From Brassica napus (Eukaryota > Streptophyta > Magnoliopsida > Brassicales > Brassicaceae): DNA of 64,000 nt. The DNA lies in the NCBI RefSeq assembly GCF_020379485.1, contig NC_063448.1, positions 49,733,218 through 49,797,217 of the forward strand. Direction: 5' to 3'. Made by a program: the position numbers and the translations under genes. Below the pieces are notes generated by a model, which worked only from the letters and a program-made list of their open reading frames with translations, was not told the DNA's origin and ran no database searches. Shown here in pieces: positions 1 to 10,794 of the stretch. Within the stretch, counting starts at the first letter, position 1, and each line of letters starts with the position of its first letter.

Positions 1-746
1 ACACTCTTCTAGCTTCTCATCATCTTTCCAGTAGATCATGCAGTTGTCGATGCAAACATCTATCATCTCCGAAGGCAACCCAAGACTATAAACCAATTTC
101 TGAATCTCATAATAAGATTCAGCAGACACGTTGTCTTCTGGCAAATACTCTTTAAACAACTCCGCCCATGCATCCATGCAATTTTCAGGTAAATTATGAT
201 CCGTTTTAATATTCATCATCCTAGCTGCTAGAGACAATTTAGAGAGACTTTCTCTACAACCAATGTAGATTGGTTGATTTGCAGCATCTAGCATTTCATA
301 AAACCTTTTTGCATCCAAATTAGGTTCTTCTACATTTCTAGTTCCATCAGTTATTGTTGTAGTAGTTTCTAAAAATGCATCAGTAATTATGTCTTGAACC
401 CTATCATGATCTACCATCAGCTCCTCTTGATGGTAATTATATTCATTATGCAAATGATTTGGTTCTTCATTATTACGAGCATCCCCAAAATTATTATTAC
501 TACTACTAACTTCATTTCCACCATAACTCTCTCCGTGTTGATACCAAATATAATATTGTGGTGTAAATCCCCGGTTTACTAAATGCTTCCATACAGTTTC
601 ACTACATGCAAATTTTGAATTCTTGCATTTTCGACAAGGGCAGAACATCATACCGCTTTCCTGCGTGAGCGGTGTAGAGCCCGCCTGGTATTACCGCTCA
701 GAAATGCATTCGTCACTCTCCCTTCCGAATCTTTATGGGAATACAT
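1..746 (-). CDS. CACTA transposase, N-terminal part (Transposase-associated domain), partial and probably frameshifted
   Basis: On the minus strand, position 690 down to 1 is open for 230 codons and runs off the window. It begins near the metal-binding-like stretch CPCRKCKNSKF (residues just after Met at 651), followed by VWKHLVNRGF and YIWYQHGE, the signature of the Transposase-associated domain of CACTA TNP2-type transposases. It ends with CIDNCMIYWKDDEKLEEC, the start of the TNP2 catalytic region. The likely true start, ATG at 746, opens MYSHKDSEGRVTNAFLSG in a different frame. The conserved text resumes as YQAGSTPLTQES only after a TAA at 691-693, so one small indel near 690-700 breaks the N-terminus, unless a splice joins the two frames. 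The product would bind the element ends and catalyse cut-and-paste transposition. The rest of the gene is outside the window. Confidence 0.75.
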
Positions 747-1094
747 CTAACTCCGTAACTCGTAAATATTACCGCCATCCGCCATTTTTTTAAAAAAAAA
801 TTGGGAATTTTTAGGGGAAATTTTTTTTGTAGAATTTTTTTGGAAATTGTTTTTGGAAATTTTTTTTTCCTGAGATTTTTTTTCTTTGTTTTCGTTTGTG
901 AGTTGTGAGAGAGTGAGTTGTGAGAAATGACATATATGTAGAAAACTTTTTGAGTTTGGTAGGTGAAGTATAACAAAGATTTTACTAGGAATATTTTACT
1001 AGGGTTTTAATCTCTCTTACATCTGTTTTACAACGAGTTTACAAAGAAATTATGCAATTCAAAGCGCATTCAATACACGTTTTCACCAATAAAT

Positions 1095-1327
1095 AACGGT
1101 AACATGTGTCGTCGTAATATCCTCGTAAATTTACGACGAATATTGTTTGCCACATACTTTTGTCGTATCGTCTTAAATTTATAAGATATTTACGACGAAA
1201 CGTTTTAATTGTAATTTTACGTCGTCGTTACGACGAATTTCAGTTTCGTTGTAACATCCTCGTAAACTACTTGTAAGTTTACGAGGAAAGATTTTCCTCG
1301 TAATGTTTCGTCGTTATTCTTGTAGTG
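1095..1327. repeat. CACTA subterminal repeat region
   Basis: Short direct and inverted copies of the 8-9-mers TACGACGAA, CGTCGTAA and CCTCGTAAA occur about every 20-30 bp. In CACTA elements such arrays are the binding sites for the TNP1/TnpA-type protein; binding here is inferred. Confidence 0.7.
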
Positions 1328-1330
1328 TAA

Positions 1331-2470
1331 CTTTTAAGTTACTTTAGGTTTTACTAAAATATGACCAATGAAACATAGTGTTCTTATGTTTATTTTAATT
1401 ACTGTTTTAATTGAGAAAAATACACTTATTTTTACTCTTTTGCTAGAATACCTCCATTTACTCTATTTTTCTTTTCTTTTCTTCTTTTCTATTATTTTCT
1501 TTTCATCTACTTTTCTTTAACAAAACTAATCACACTTATACTATTGTACAATTTCTCAAGTAGTGTTGCATATAAGGTAATGAATGGTGAAATTTTTCTG
1601 TGCGGTTCTGTGAAAAACGCAGTCAAAGCACCAATCATAATTTTTTTGTTATATTTCGCGTTTTTCAGAAAGAGAGAAAATCACTGTTGGCGTTTTTCTA
1701 AGATAGTGTATTTGCTTAGTGGACCGCACACTTTTATTCAAGAAGAAAAACCCAGCGGTTTTAGGCTAAATCCGCAACAGTACAATATTTAAAATTTTAA
1801 AAATACTCTAACAACAACACGCATCTAATGCAAATGCAGAAAGTAATGTGCATAGTCAATTATATAACGAGTATAATTTAAGACAAGCTTGGATAAACTG
1901 CTTTACGTGTAATAAGAACTAGAGAATGATCCGCCCGGGTGTATTTTTCAAAAATATGTTTCTATTTATTTTTCATGTCAATAATATAAAAGCTAGGCAA
2001 AATACTTGAATCTGAAGAACCGAACCGATCCTGATCCAAAAAAAGTAGTACCAAACCCAAACCAAAATTGATTAAATATCTGAATTATTCATAATTTTAG
2101 TTTTTGGAAAACCGAAACTAAATCCGATCCAAACCGAAGTATTTTGGGTACCAGAATGTATCCGAAATAGATTTATATTCTTATATATATATTAATTATT
2201 TTATATATATATATATATTAAATCTAGAATATATATGGTATTTTTAACCTGGTTTAAATACTTGAAAATATATACAAAATAATAAATAGTAAATATATAA
2301 AATAGTAAAGGTATACTTAAAATACCAAAAATACTTAAAATAATTATTGATTCCCTATCCAAATATTTGAATTAAACTAATTTATATGTTAAATTTAGGT
2401 ATTCTGGCATATGTTATTCAAATTTATATTTAATATACTATTTTGTTTATAGTTTTTGAGAAATTTAAAA
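1331..2470. other. Unassigned AT-rich intergenic DNA with CCGAACC-type tract
   Basis: I see no supported gene. Low-complexity AT runs dominate (about 2180-2350). From about 2008 to 2165 the strand is rich in GAACCGAACC / CCAAACCGAAG words. The same word type returns at 2826-2962, 4128-4345 and 8906-9080, so this is a dispersed repeat signature and not a unique sequence. Confidence 0.4.
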
Positions 2471-2478
2471 TATATAAT

Positions 2479-2792
2479 CAGGGTCGGCTCAACACTGTTA
2501 GGCGTCATAGGGCAAAAAACACATTTTTACCCTATAAATTTTATATGCAGATAATGTTTAAAATATTTTTAAAATTTAATTAGTTAATATGTTGTATATA
2601 GTGTAATGAAAATAAAACTATATACATATCAAATAATTTTGGGCTCTTTTCAATATGATTTATTATATTTATAATTTATATAAATATAGATTTATAAAAA
2701 AAATTGGGCTCATTAATTATTATTATACAGGGGGACACGGGTTTGGGCCCATGGCGGCCGCACCGCTTGTCCCCCCTAGTGAGCCGGCCCTT
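2479..2792. mobile_element. hAT-type MITE with 8-bp target duplication
   Basis: Imperfect terminal inverted repeats CAGGGTCGGCTCA (left) and TGAGCCGGCCCTT (right) bound a 314-bp AT-rich unit. It is flanked by an exact 8-bp duplication TATATAAT (2471-2478 and 2793-2800). An 8-bp TSD and AGGGCCGGCTC-type ends fit hAT non-autonomous elements. A GC-rich patch with GGGCCCATGGCGGCCGC lies near the right end. There is no coding capacity. Confidence 0.8.
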
Positions 2793-3003
2793 TATATAAT
2801 GAATTTTAAAATTCTAAAAGTAATTTATATGGGTTATCCGAACTCGAACCGAACCCGAATTGAAATTTAGAAATATTAGAATGAGGCTGAAATCTTTGAC
2901 TCCGAAAACCCGAAACCCAAACAGACCTGAACCGAACCCGATTAGGTACCAGATAGATAGTATCTCATAATATAATGAACTTCCATTTTTTCTTAAAAAT
3001 ATA

Positions 3004-3660
3004 GGTGGTTATTGGTTCGACTGTAGCTGTGAAAATTTAGCTGTAGGAGTTTAGTTGTAGGTAAGTCGATTGTAGCTGTAAAGTTGTTACTATAGATTTT
3101 TGTGCAGAGACTTTGATGTAGTTAAATTTGTTGTAGCTGTAAGATATAGACTGTAGATATTTTAAAATAAAATATTTGAACCATGTGATTTATATATGAA
3201 AAAATTATTTTTATCATTTAAATAATTTATATTAATATTATTTTTCTAATTTATCAATGTTTACTATTATTTAAAATGTGATATGCAAATAATATTTCTG
3301 TTATTTAAAATATTATAAAATTTTAAAAACACCCAGAGTTAAATTAAAATAGTTATATATGTTTTTATTTATAATTATCTAATTTATTTGATATTATAGA
3401 TAGTTTTTCATTTTTCAGATTCTACGGCCTATAAAAATATGATGTAGGTTTTTTGCTTAAAATACATTAAAAAAAATAATTCTTTATTTTTTTTTGCTGT
3501 AGATTTAAAAATAAACTTAAAGCATGATTGGTAAAAATTAATAGAAATTTGATGTAAGGTTTAACTTTTAAAAATAAAGGTACAACATGATTGATAAAGT
3601 TTAGGGATTAAAAAGGAAATAAAACTAAAATATAGAGATAAAACCCAATCAATCATCCCA
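3004..3660. mobile_element. Possible MITE-like unit (GTAGCTGTA-rich)
   Basis: The left part (3004-3190) repeats TGTAGCTGTA-like words. The right part (about 3490-3655) contains inverted counterparts, and the ends GGTGGTTATTGGTT and AATCAATCATCCC are weakly inverted. No clean target duplication was found, so the element class is undetermined. Confidence 0.3.
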
Positions 3661-3694
3661 ATAAGCCCATTACTTTTTTTTTCTTAATATACCG

Positions 3695-3832
3695 TATTCA
3701 TGTTTCCAAACAAACCTCTTTTTTAAAACTCTAATCCATATTTTCAAACAAACTTTTTTTTAAACTACAGTCTATGTTTCCAAACAAACTTATAAAAAAA
3801 ATTACTATACATGTTTCCAAACAAACCTAATT
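3695..3832. repeat. Short tandem repeat, about 40-bp unit, four copies
   Basis: The core TTTCCAAACAAAC recurs about every 40 bp (starting near 3703, 3744, 3776 and 3816), separated by T-rich/AAACT spacers. The copies are divergent. Confidence 0.6.
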
Positions 3833-4127
3833 TGTACTTGAGTTTTAATAAGATAGATAACAAGTGTTAATGCTTTTATAATTTCGAATATTGTTAAATT
3901 TATAATTTAAAATTATTTTAATAATAAGTAGTATTACGTAACATTTATTTTCACAAATGAAATATTATTCTATATTATTAATATTATTTAAATAATATGT
4001 ACTTTGTAACATTTGTTATGACTTAACTATTTTTGTTATTTAATGGTTTAATATAATTTTATTATTTTATTTTCAAAAAAGCTAGTTAGTTTCATTTAAA
4101 AATTAAAATAAAACTATACTATAGGTA

Positions 4128-4345
4128 TTCGGTTCTCGGTTCGGTTCAGCTTTTTCGGTTCTTCGGTTTTATAGTTCTAGAAGTTTAGGATCCATTCGGT
4201 ATTTAGAAAGTTCGGTTCTGTTTTTGGTTTGGTTCGGATAACAAAGTTGGGAACCGGCTTATTTTCAAAGTAATTTTGGATCTCATGCGGTTCTGGTTTT
4301 TTGGTTTATTCAGGTTAAAAAGTAAAAAAAAAATCGGGTTTTCGG
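4128..4345. repeat. Degenerate CGGTTCGG tract
   Basis: Words CGGTTC, TTCGGTT and GGTTCGG are repeated, in the opposite sense to the CCGAACC tracts at 2008-2165 and 2826-2962. No ORF. Between about 4350 and 4560 there is only AT-rich sequence. Confidence 0.5.
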
Positions 4346-4585
4346 GTTATTATCATATTTTGTGGATTTTCAGATAGAATTCAGATAATTAATTTTAAAT
4401 ATTTTGAATAAAAAATATTTTAATAATTCAGTTTTATTATGTTAATAAATTATTTGGATTATTTTAATATATTATATATTTCATATTTTGTATTATTGTT
4501 ATTTTATTTATTAAATAATCATTCAATACCTCAAATATATATTGTTACCAATCAAACAATATTCCACATTTCTTTTTAGTTAAAA

Positions 4586-4691
4586 CCGCAGTTGCACCGT
4601 CCCGCACTTCAATTCTGTAGTTGCACCGTCTCGCACTTTAATTCCGCACGAACCGCAGTTGCACCTTCTCGCATTTTAATTTTGTACCGCT
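4586..4691. repeat. Three tandem copies of a GTTGCACC(G/T)TC repeat
   Basis: Copies of about 29-38 bp share GTTGCACC then TCGCA(C/T)TT(C/T)AATT. They sit in an otherwise AT-rich stretch and look like the subterminal part of a small DNA element. No partner end was identified. Confidence 0.5.
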
Positions 4692-4951
4692 TTTATTACT
4701 AATCCGCCGTTACCATTCGGAGCCTAAGTATATAGTCTGTCCTATCTCTGCGTGTACTGATTATTTTACACCAACTTTATTTGTTCTGTACCAGACACCA
4801 CTCCATGCGAAAGGCATAGCTATCAAATAAAAGATGCACGAGTTTCAATAGTGTCGCACTCGTGATTCACGCTACTTCTAGAAATATCAGTAAATTATTG
4901 AAGGTCCCATTGTCCATAATCTACTTAATTTTCCCAAGAAATCAAGCGATC

Positions 4952-5225
4952 CTTTTTTTCTTTTTTTTTTGATAAACTCTATCGGCTAATCCAATCGGTA
5001 TCGGAAAGAACACACTTAGTGCTACAAAGTAGATTGGTTACCACACTGCCTGATCCGAGTTTGAAATACCTTCCGACTAATGTCAAGAGGTGAACCGATC
5101 ATCTGTTACGATCCACCATGTAAACCACTTGGGCCAAAACCCAGACCCAAACTGGCCAAGTGATGATAAGGGGAATCAAACCTATGACTGATATAGATAC
5201 ACACCGAACCCCAAGATATTGCCAC
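4952..5225 (-). mobile_element. Candidate SINE (minus strand)
   Basis: A T-rich run at 4952-4970 is the complement of a poly(A) tail. Reading the minus strand from about 5225, the sequence contains GGTTTGATTCCCC, similar to a pol III B box, after a GC-richer leader, which is the usual SINE layout. No clear A box or target duplication was found. Confidence 0.35.
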
Positions 5226-5233
5226 TAGAATAT

Positions 5234-6336
5234 ATTGATAGTTTTATTGTATATGTAAGTTTGTAACAAATCTTCATATACGGTATATATGGTGTCATAT
5301 TGAGGTGCAAGATTGTTTCGATCAATAGAATATTCGATTCATAAAGTCTGTTAACTCTTGATGGAACAACAAGAGGTTAACTATCTACTGGCGTATGCGA
5401 TTAATGAGTAAAACTACATTTTCTTGATATTTTTCAGCGTTATTGTACCGTTGTAGGAAGTTCTATAGGTTTTACGACGGAATATGTGTAGACTAGGCCG
5501 GTCCTGGATAAAACCAAATGAAATATTAGTTTTAAGTATCTACAATTTTTAAAAAGAAATTACATTGACATAGAATTTCAAAAAAAATAATAATAATTTA
5601 GGCTTCAAAATTTGTAAAAAATTTTTTTTTGTTAAAATGTTTAATAAATCATCTATGTCTTCCTATATCTTTGGTCCTACTTGTAGAGTAGTATTTTAAA
5701 CATAGATGTTAGTTTTATCATGTTCCTAGTTAAAATCTCGGTAGAATAAGTATTTATGTCATGTTTCTAGTACTCGTGAATAGGGCTAGGCATTTTTTCT
5801 ATTAAATTTTATTTGATCCGTTATTTGCTTCGATTCGATCCAAAAAATCCGGATATCCGTAAATTATTGGAGCAAAACAAATACTAAAAATCAATATTCG
5901 TTAAAAACAAAGCAAATCACAAATACTAAAATTTTAAAAAGCGGATATCCACTCCGCTCCGACAGATATATATATTGATTAGAGTTTTAAATATATGAGT
6001 TTATATAATTGTTATTTTAACAGATGATTTAATAAATTTTATTTACATTATTACTTATAAAACTATTAAATCAAAAAGAGAAAAAAAAATTTATGATATC
6101 TATACATTTTTCTTAAGCTTGTCTTTCATATAACTAATTTTAAAATTTACAAACATATAGTTTCACTGCTTCTTTTTTTTTATATATATATCATGTAAAA
6201 ATATTTTAATGAACAAATCCGCAAATATCTACATATCTTCCGGATATCCGTATGTTTTGAAGCAAAACAGATAATTTTTTTTGATATCCGTAACATACGA
6301 AGCAAATTACAAGTACATCCAAAAATCCAGATATCA
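5234..6336 (+). repeat. 1.1-kb direct repeat, copy A
   Basis: From TTGATAGTTTTATTG to the CCAGATATC region this segment is collinear with 6731-7888, differing by point changes and small indels. It contains no gene. It includes an internal GGCCGGTCCTGG word near 5505 and a fold-back-type block (about 5800-6336) in which AATCCGGATATCCG recurs in both orientations. Confidence 0.8.
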
Positions 6337-6730
6337 CCAACATTAACAATCTAATCTTCTTCAAAATAAGGTACACTCTCTTCGTCCTCCATCACCGGCA
6401 TTTTGTTTTTTTTTTTACTTTCTCGCCTTTGCGGAAGCGTGAAAAAACCATCAAGCTACTTAAACTTATTCAAACTTGAATTTGTTTTTCTTGATTTGTG
6501 TATATTTTCTTCACGAGAAGGCCATGTTATTTTTTTTTCTGTAATTCCTGTCTTATCAGATTCTTTCAAAAATATAAATTTATTTACTGTCTCAAAAATG
6601 GTCCAAATTTTAAAGTCCTAGGAAAGAATAAAAATTTGATTGGATAAAAAATTATGATTTTTTTAACGGGTCCATTGACATTGAGTCGGTTATGAAGATA
6701 AACGCTATTCAAGCTAAAAAAAGAATTTTG
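6337..6730. other. Spacer between the two direct repeats
   Basis: This is 394 bp with no recognisable gene. The minus strand around 6355-6405 reads a short open stretch beginning MPVMEDEESVPYFEED and then a stop, which could be a captured exon fragment. T-rich runs fill the rest. Confidence 0.3.
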
Positions 6731-7888
6731 TTGATAGTTTTGTTGTATATGTAAGTTTGTAACGAATTTTCATATACGGTATATATGGTGTCATACTCAG
6801 GTGCAAGATTGTTTGGATCAATAGAATATTCGATTCATAAAGTCTATTGACTCTTGATGCAACAACAAGAGGTTAACTATCTACTATGCGACTAATGAGT
6901 AAAACTACGTTTTCTTGATATTTTTCAGCGTCACTATACTATCGTAGGAAGTTCTAATAGGTTTTATGACAGAATACATGTGTAGACAGAATATATGTGT
7001 AGACTAGGCCGGTCGTGGACAAAACCAAATGAAACATTAAGTTTAAATACCCAAAAAAATTGAAAAAAATTACATTGACATAGAATTTCAAAAAAAAAAA
7101 AAAGTTTAGGCCTCAAAACTTGTAAAAAAAAAAATTCGCTAAAATGTTTAATAAATCATCTACATCTTCCTATATCTCCGGTCCTACTTGAAGTGTAGTA
7201 TTTTAAACATAGATGTTAGTTTTATCATGTTCCTATTTACAATCTCGGTAGAATAAGTATTTTATGTCATATTTCTGGTACTTGTGAACAGGGCTAGGCA
7301 TTTTTCCGTTAAATTTGATTGGATCCGTAAAATTTGCTTTGCTTCGATCCAAAAAATCCGGATATCCGTATCCGTAAATTATCGGAGCAAATCAAATACT
7401 AAATCAATATCCGTTAAAGACAAAGCAAATCACAAATACTAAAATTTTAAAAAGCGGATATCCACTCCGCTCCGACAGATATATAAATATATATATATTA
7501 TATTGATTAGAGTTTTAAATATATGAGTTTATATATTTGTTATTTTAACAGTTGATTTAATAAATTCTATTTACATTATTACTTATAAAACTATTAAATC
7601 AAAAAAAAATTATGATATCTATACATTTTTCTTGGGTTTGTATTTTTTATAACTAATTTTAAAATTTACAAACATAAATTTTCACTGCTTCTTTTATTTT
7701 TTGTTATTTTATATATCATGTAAAATTATTTTAAAAAAACAAAATTATCAAATATCCGCAAATATCTACATATCTTCTGGATATCTGGTTTTCCGGATAC
7801 CCATATTTTTTGAAGCAAAGCTGATAATATTTTTTATATCCGTAACGTACGAAGCAAATTACAAATACATCCAAAAATCTAGATATCC
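6731..7888 (+). repeat. 1.1-kb direct repeat, copy B
   Basis: This is the collinear partner of 5234-6336, same order and orientation, with a few insertions (for example a doubled GAATA..TGTGTAGAC segment near 6975-7005). Beyond 7888, up to about 8330, I see only AT-rich DNA without a gene. Confidence 0.8.
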
Positions 7889-8331
7889 GATACGCGCCAG
7901 CCTTACTCGTAAAGATAGATTTTGAACGAAAAATAAGTTAATTAAGATATAAAGGCCTAAATCCTAATTAAAATATTAATAAATTACTAGAAATTGTTTT
8001 AGGTTATGTTCTATTCCTTAAATTAATATTAATTATTTTTCTTTTATAGCTAGAAAACTCTGGTAACCTATTAAAACTCCCAACACCAATAGCTGTATTT
8101 ACGATCTTGTCCAATCAATTCTGGCCTCTGGAGCAGAAGGGCCAAACCACAAAGCTACTTAATTAATTAGGGGCATGTTGCTTTAATTTTATCTAGACCA
8201 CATATCTATTGTTCGTTCTCTAGAGATATATTTTCTTTTTTTTTTTTCTTTTTTTTTTAAACAGCTTACTTAGATTAAAATAAAGACCTAAAATGTTTTA
8301 CAAATCTGTTGGCTATAGTTACAAAGCTCAT

Positions 8332-8556
8332 CTTTTTTTTTGTCAACCAAACAATTATATTAAAATGAAAAGGTCTAAGCGATTACATCCAGAATTATGC
8401 TCAACAGTAATCAGATAATAGCCAGAGGGATCCTCTACTGTTTGATAAACAGCATAATACAGAAACAAAACAGCATAACTAGAGATAACAAGCTACAAAG
8501 CCAATCTTGAATCACATAAATAGCCTGATTGAGCAGTAAATAATCAAAAGACCCAG
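8332..8556 (-). mobile_element. 5'-truncated non-LTR retrotransposon 3' end
   Basis: On the minus strand this 225-bp unit ends with TTGTTTGGTTGAC followed by about nine A residues, the kind of 3' terminus seen in plant LINEs. It is flanked by a 9-bp duplication with one mismatch (AAAGCTCAT at 8323-8331, AAGGCTCAT at 8557-8565). No ORF remains. Confidence 0.6.
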
Positions 8557-8574
8557 AAGGCTCATTGTTGTTTA

Positions 8575-8815
8575 GGGCATCTCCAACCCATACCTATTTT
8601 TTTCTCTATAATTCCCACAAAAATAGAGTAACTCTATTATAAAGTAAGTTTTGTTCCAATGGTTTACTCTATAATAGAGTTACTCTATTTTCTCCTTTAT
8701 AATAAAGTAACTCTATTATAAAGTAAACCATTGGAGCAAAACTTACCCTATGATAGAGTTATTCTATTTTTGTGGAAATTATAGGGGAAAAAATAGGTAT
8801 GGGTTGGAGATGGTC
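8575..8815. mobile_element. Tourist-like (PIF/Harbinger) fold-back MITE
   Basis: The ends GGGCATCTCCAACCCATACC and the inverse GGTATGGGTTGGAGATGGTC bound a 241-bp unit flanked by TTA on both sides (8572-8574, 8816-8818). Almost the whole element is one inverted repeat: arms of about 115 bp meet near 8693. This would make a long hairpin in RNA. It is non-coding. Confidence 0.85.
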
Positions 8816-8893
8816 TTAGTAGAGGAGATTAGGAGACGTAGAATACGAAGGAGAAGAAGCGACCAAGTGAGGGAATCAGACAAGTCAGCTAGG

Positions 8894-8969
8894 CATGGAC
8901 GTTCGGTGGACCGTTCGGTTTCGGTCCGGATCATGGACGTTCGGTGGACCGTTCGGTTTCGGTCCGGAT
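8894..8969 (+). repeat. Two perfect tandem copies of a 38-bp unit
   Basis: The unit starts CATGGACGTTCGGTGGACCG and repeats exactly with period 38 (8894-8931, 8932-8969). It begins a GGTTCGG/TTCGGTTTCGG-rich tract that continues to about 9080. Confidence 0.85.
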
Positions 8970-9380
8970 GATTTGGATTTTCGGATTTTCGGTGTTATGC
9001 TCATAAGTACTATTCGGGTTTTACTAATTATCGGATCAGTTTCGGTTCGGTTCCTTCCGGATTCGATTCGAATCGAATATAACCAATGTTTAAAATCGTC
9101 CAAAAATATATTTTTTAAACCTCAAAAATTGACAAAAAAAAATTTCAAAATATATAATTTTTTTACAAATCTAATTAAAATTAATTAAACTATCTAAATT
9201 AACTAAAAAGTATTCAAAATAACAATTAAAACAAACTAAAAAAATATTTTGAATATTCTAAAATATCTAAATCATCTGAAAATATATAAAAATATTAACA
9301 TATTTAACTAATTTCATATATCTTCGAATCTTAGTTCGGATTTCGGTTCGGGTTATAACCAAACACCAAAGTACTAAGCT
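8970..9380. other. Degenerate GGTTCGG tract then AT-rich DNA
   Basis: No gene is supported. The tract of TTCGGTTCGG-type words fades into AT-rich sequence from about 9085, and another GGTTCGGG word occurs near 9347. Confidence 0.4.
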
Positions 9381-9384
9381 TCAG

Positions 9385-9725
9385 CCTCAAGGTATATGTC
9401 GGAACCGTACACCTCCTTGTGAGTAGCCTTCTCCCAAACGCCGCCGTTAAAGTTCTGTCGCCCTTCAGATCAGTTGTCCCTCTGGAAAGTTCCACGGTGT
9501 TCTTAACACCACCGCCATGGGACTAACAAATTTGGTCTGGTTGTTGAAGCGAAGGGAAACTGGTGAGTGGGTGAATTTGAAGTGGTCGTTACTTCGTGTG
9601 AAGTTGAATATGCTTAGTTACAGATGGCACCTTCCTTCAGCAGGTGCTTTGAAGTTTTTAATCAATGAGCCCCTGTAGAATCTTGGACCAAGGTGGACTG
9701 TAAAAATTAGGAAAATTCCTTGAAG
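9385..9725. other. GC-richer, exon-like block of unknown origin
   Basis: Composition rises clearly above the flanks. On the minus strand (about 9470-9385) an open stretch reads GRQNFNGGVWEKATHKEVYG. On the plus strand (about 9517-9675) another reads MGLTNLVWLLKRRETGEW and later RWHLPSAGALKFLINEPL before a stop. I do not recognise either. It may be gene sequence carried by the Helitron whose 5' end is at 10791, or an old pseudogene. Confidence 0.3.
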
Positions 9726-10690
9726 AACTTACTTTAGCGCCCTCGCAGCTGTGGCTGGAATACATAATGAATCCAAACAGGTAGAAACTTGGTTCACCCT
9801 GTCGAACACAAAAAAAAAAAGAAGAAGAGATACAAGGGTCGAGTCAATGCAGAAACAAAAGCCTTGAGTGAAATCAAATAAATCCAGGAGTATAACTAAC
9901 TCGGTACACATGCAAGAAAAATTGCTCTTATAGGTAAAAGTATTGCACAATATATAATGTTAATATTTGCGAAGTGGTTTAGGTAAAGTACGGAACTTCA
10001 TAGAACTCATTGTGATGAGAACAGCTCCAAAGGTTTTCAAAGGTAAAATGCAAGTATCTGTACATATGACTGAAATCTGCAAGACTCAATCTTCTTTCTA
10101 TTGATCAAACCAAATCAATTCTATTGAATCTCATCAAAAACAAAAACTCTAACTCTATTTTGTTAAAATTCTATGTCTCTAATTCACCTATTTTGCCAAA
10201 TACAAATTTTTGTATACTGGAAACATATAAGAAAACATTGTTCTTCACGATTGGATGGTCATACCTGGGATTTTAACGACAATCAAAGATCTGGATTTTG
10301 CCACCGTATGTGGAAGAAGACGACGCCGGTGATGCTCTCCGACTCCTCTATTTCCCTTGAGATGAATTTCTCCATTCAAAAAAGCTATGTAACTTCTCTT
10401 GAGAACCTTGACGCCATATATATACAGTAGCTTCGGTTAATGGGGGAGGCGGGAAATCTTCATTGATGAGGAGAAAGTTGATGAATTGATTGCATACCAT
10501 CACTCGGACCGTTTCAGCTAGCGAGATGAAGCGCATAGGTCATCAAGTCGCCGTCGCACGCAGAGGAGAGACGAACTTCGTTTCTTCGATTATGCCGTTC
10601 CATTGGGCCGGATGCAGAGTCAAAAATTTCAGCCCACACACGTTAAACGATCAAGCCCATAATTCTAAGATTAAATGATACGGTGCGTTG
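9726..10690. other. Presumed body of a minus-strand Helitron; no gene recognised
   Basis: Short open stretches occur but none resembles a known family. The sequence leads into the Helitron 5' terminus at about 10791. No matching hairpin-CTAG 3' end was identified to the left, so the left limit is unknown. Confidence 0.3.
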
Positions 10691-10791
10691 AAGATGTCGG
10701 ACACGTGTCAATCCCTCATGCAACGAATTTCTTAGGTGGAATCCCATGTGGCGTAAAGAAGAGTGAAAGAACCCTCTTTTATATATAAAGA
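10660..10791 (-). mobile_element. Helitron 5' terminus (minus strand), element extends left
   Basis: The minus strand from 10791 reads TCTTTATATATAAAAGAGGG, followed by sequence containing ACACGTGTC. This is the conserved 5'-end layout of crucifer Helitrons (TC plus AT-rich leader). Only four bases separate it from the CTAG 3' end of the next Helitron. Confidence 0.6.
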
Positions 10792-10794
10792 AGA

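Larger units (their letters stand above)
1..1327 (-). mobile_element. CACTA (En/Spm) DNA transposon, right-hand end; truncated by window edge
   Basis: The element ends at 1327: the minus strand begins CACTACAAGAATAACGACG, the classic CACTA terminus, and TAA (1328-1330) is a plausible 3-bp target duplication whose partner lies outside the window. Inside this end, about 1095-1327, are many copies of the subterminal motif CGTCGTAA / TTACGACG / CCTCGTAA in both orientations, as expected for transposase-binding subterminal repeats. The transposase reading frame starts about 580 bp inside the end and runs off the left edge. Confidence 0.85.

Noticed and set aside
713..976. 87-residue lysine-rich ORF upstream of the CACTA transposase
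   Set aside because: Low-complexity A/T homopolymer translation within the element's non-coding subterminal region.
5234..7888. LTR retrotransposon defined by the two 1.1-kb repeats
   Set aside because: No primer binding site or polypurine tract next to the repeats, only 394 bp between them, and no clear target duplication.
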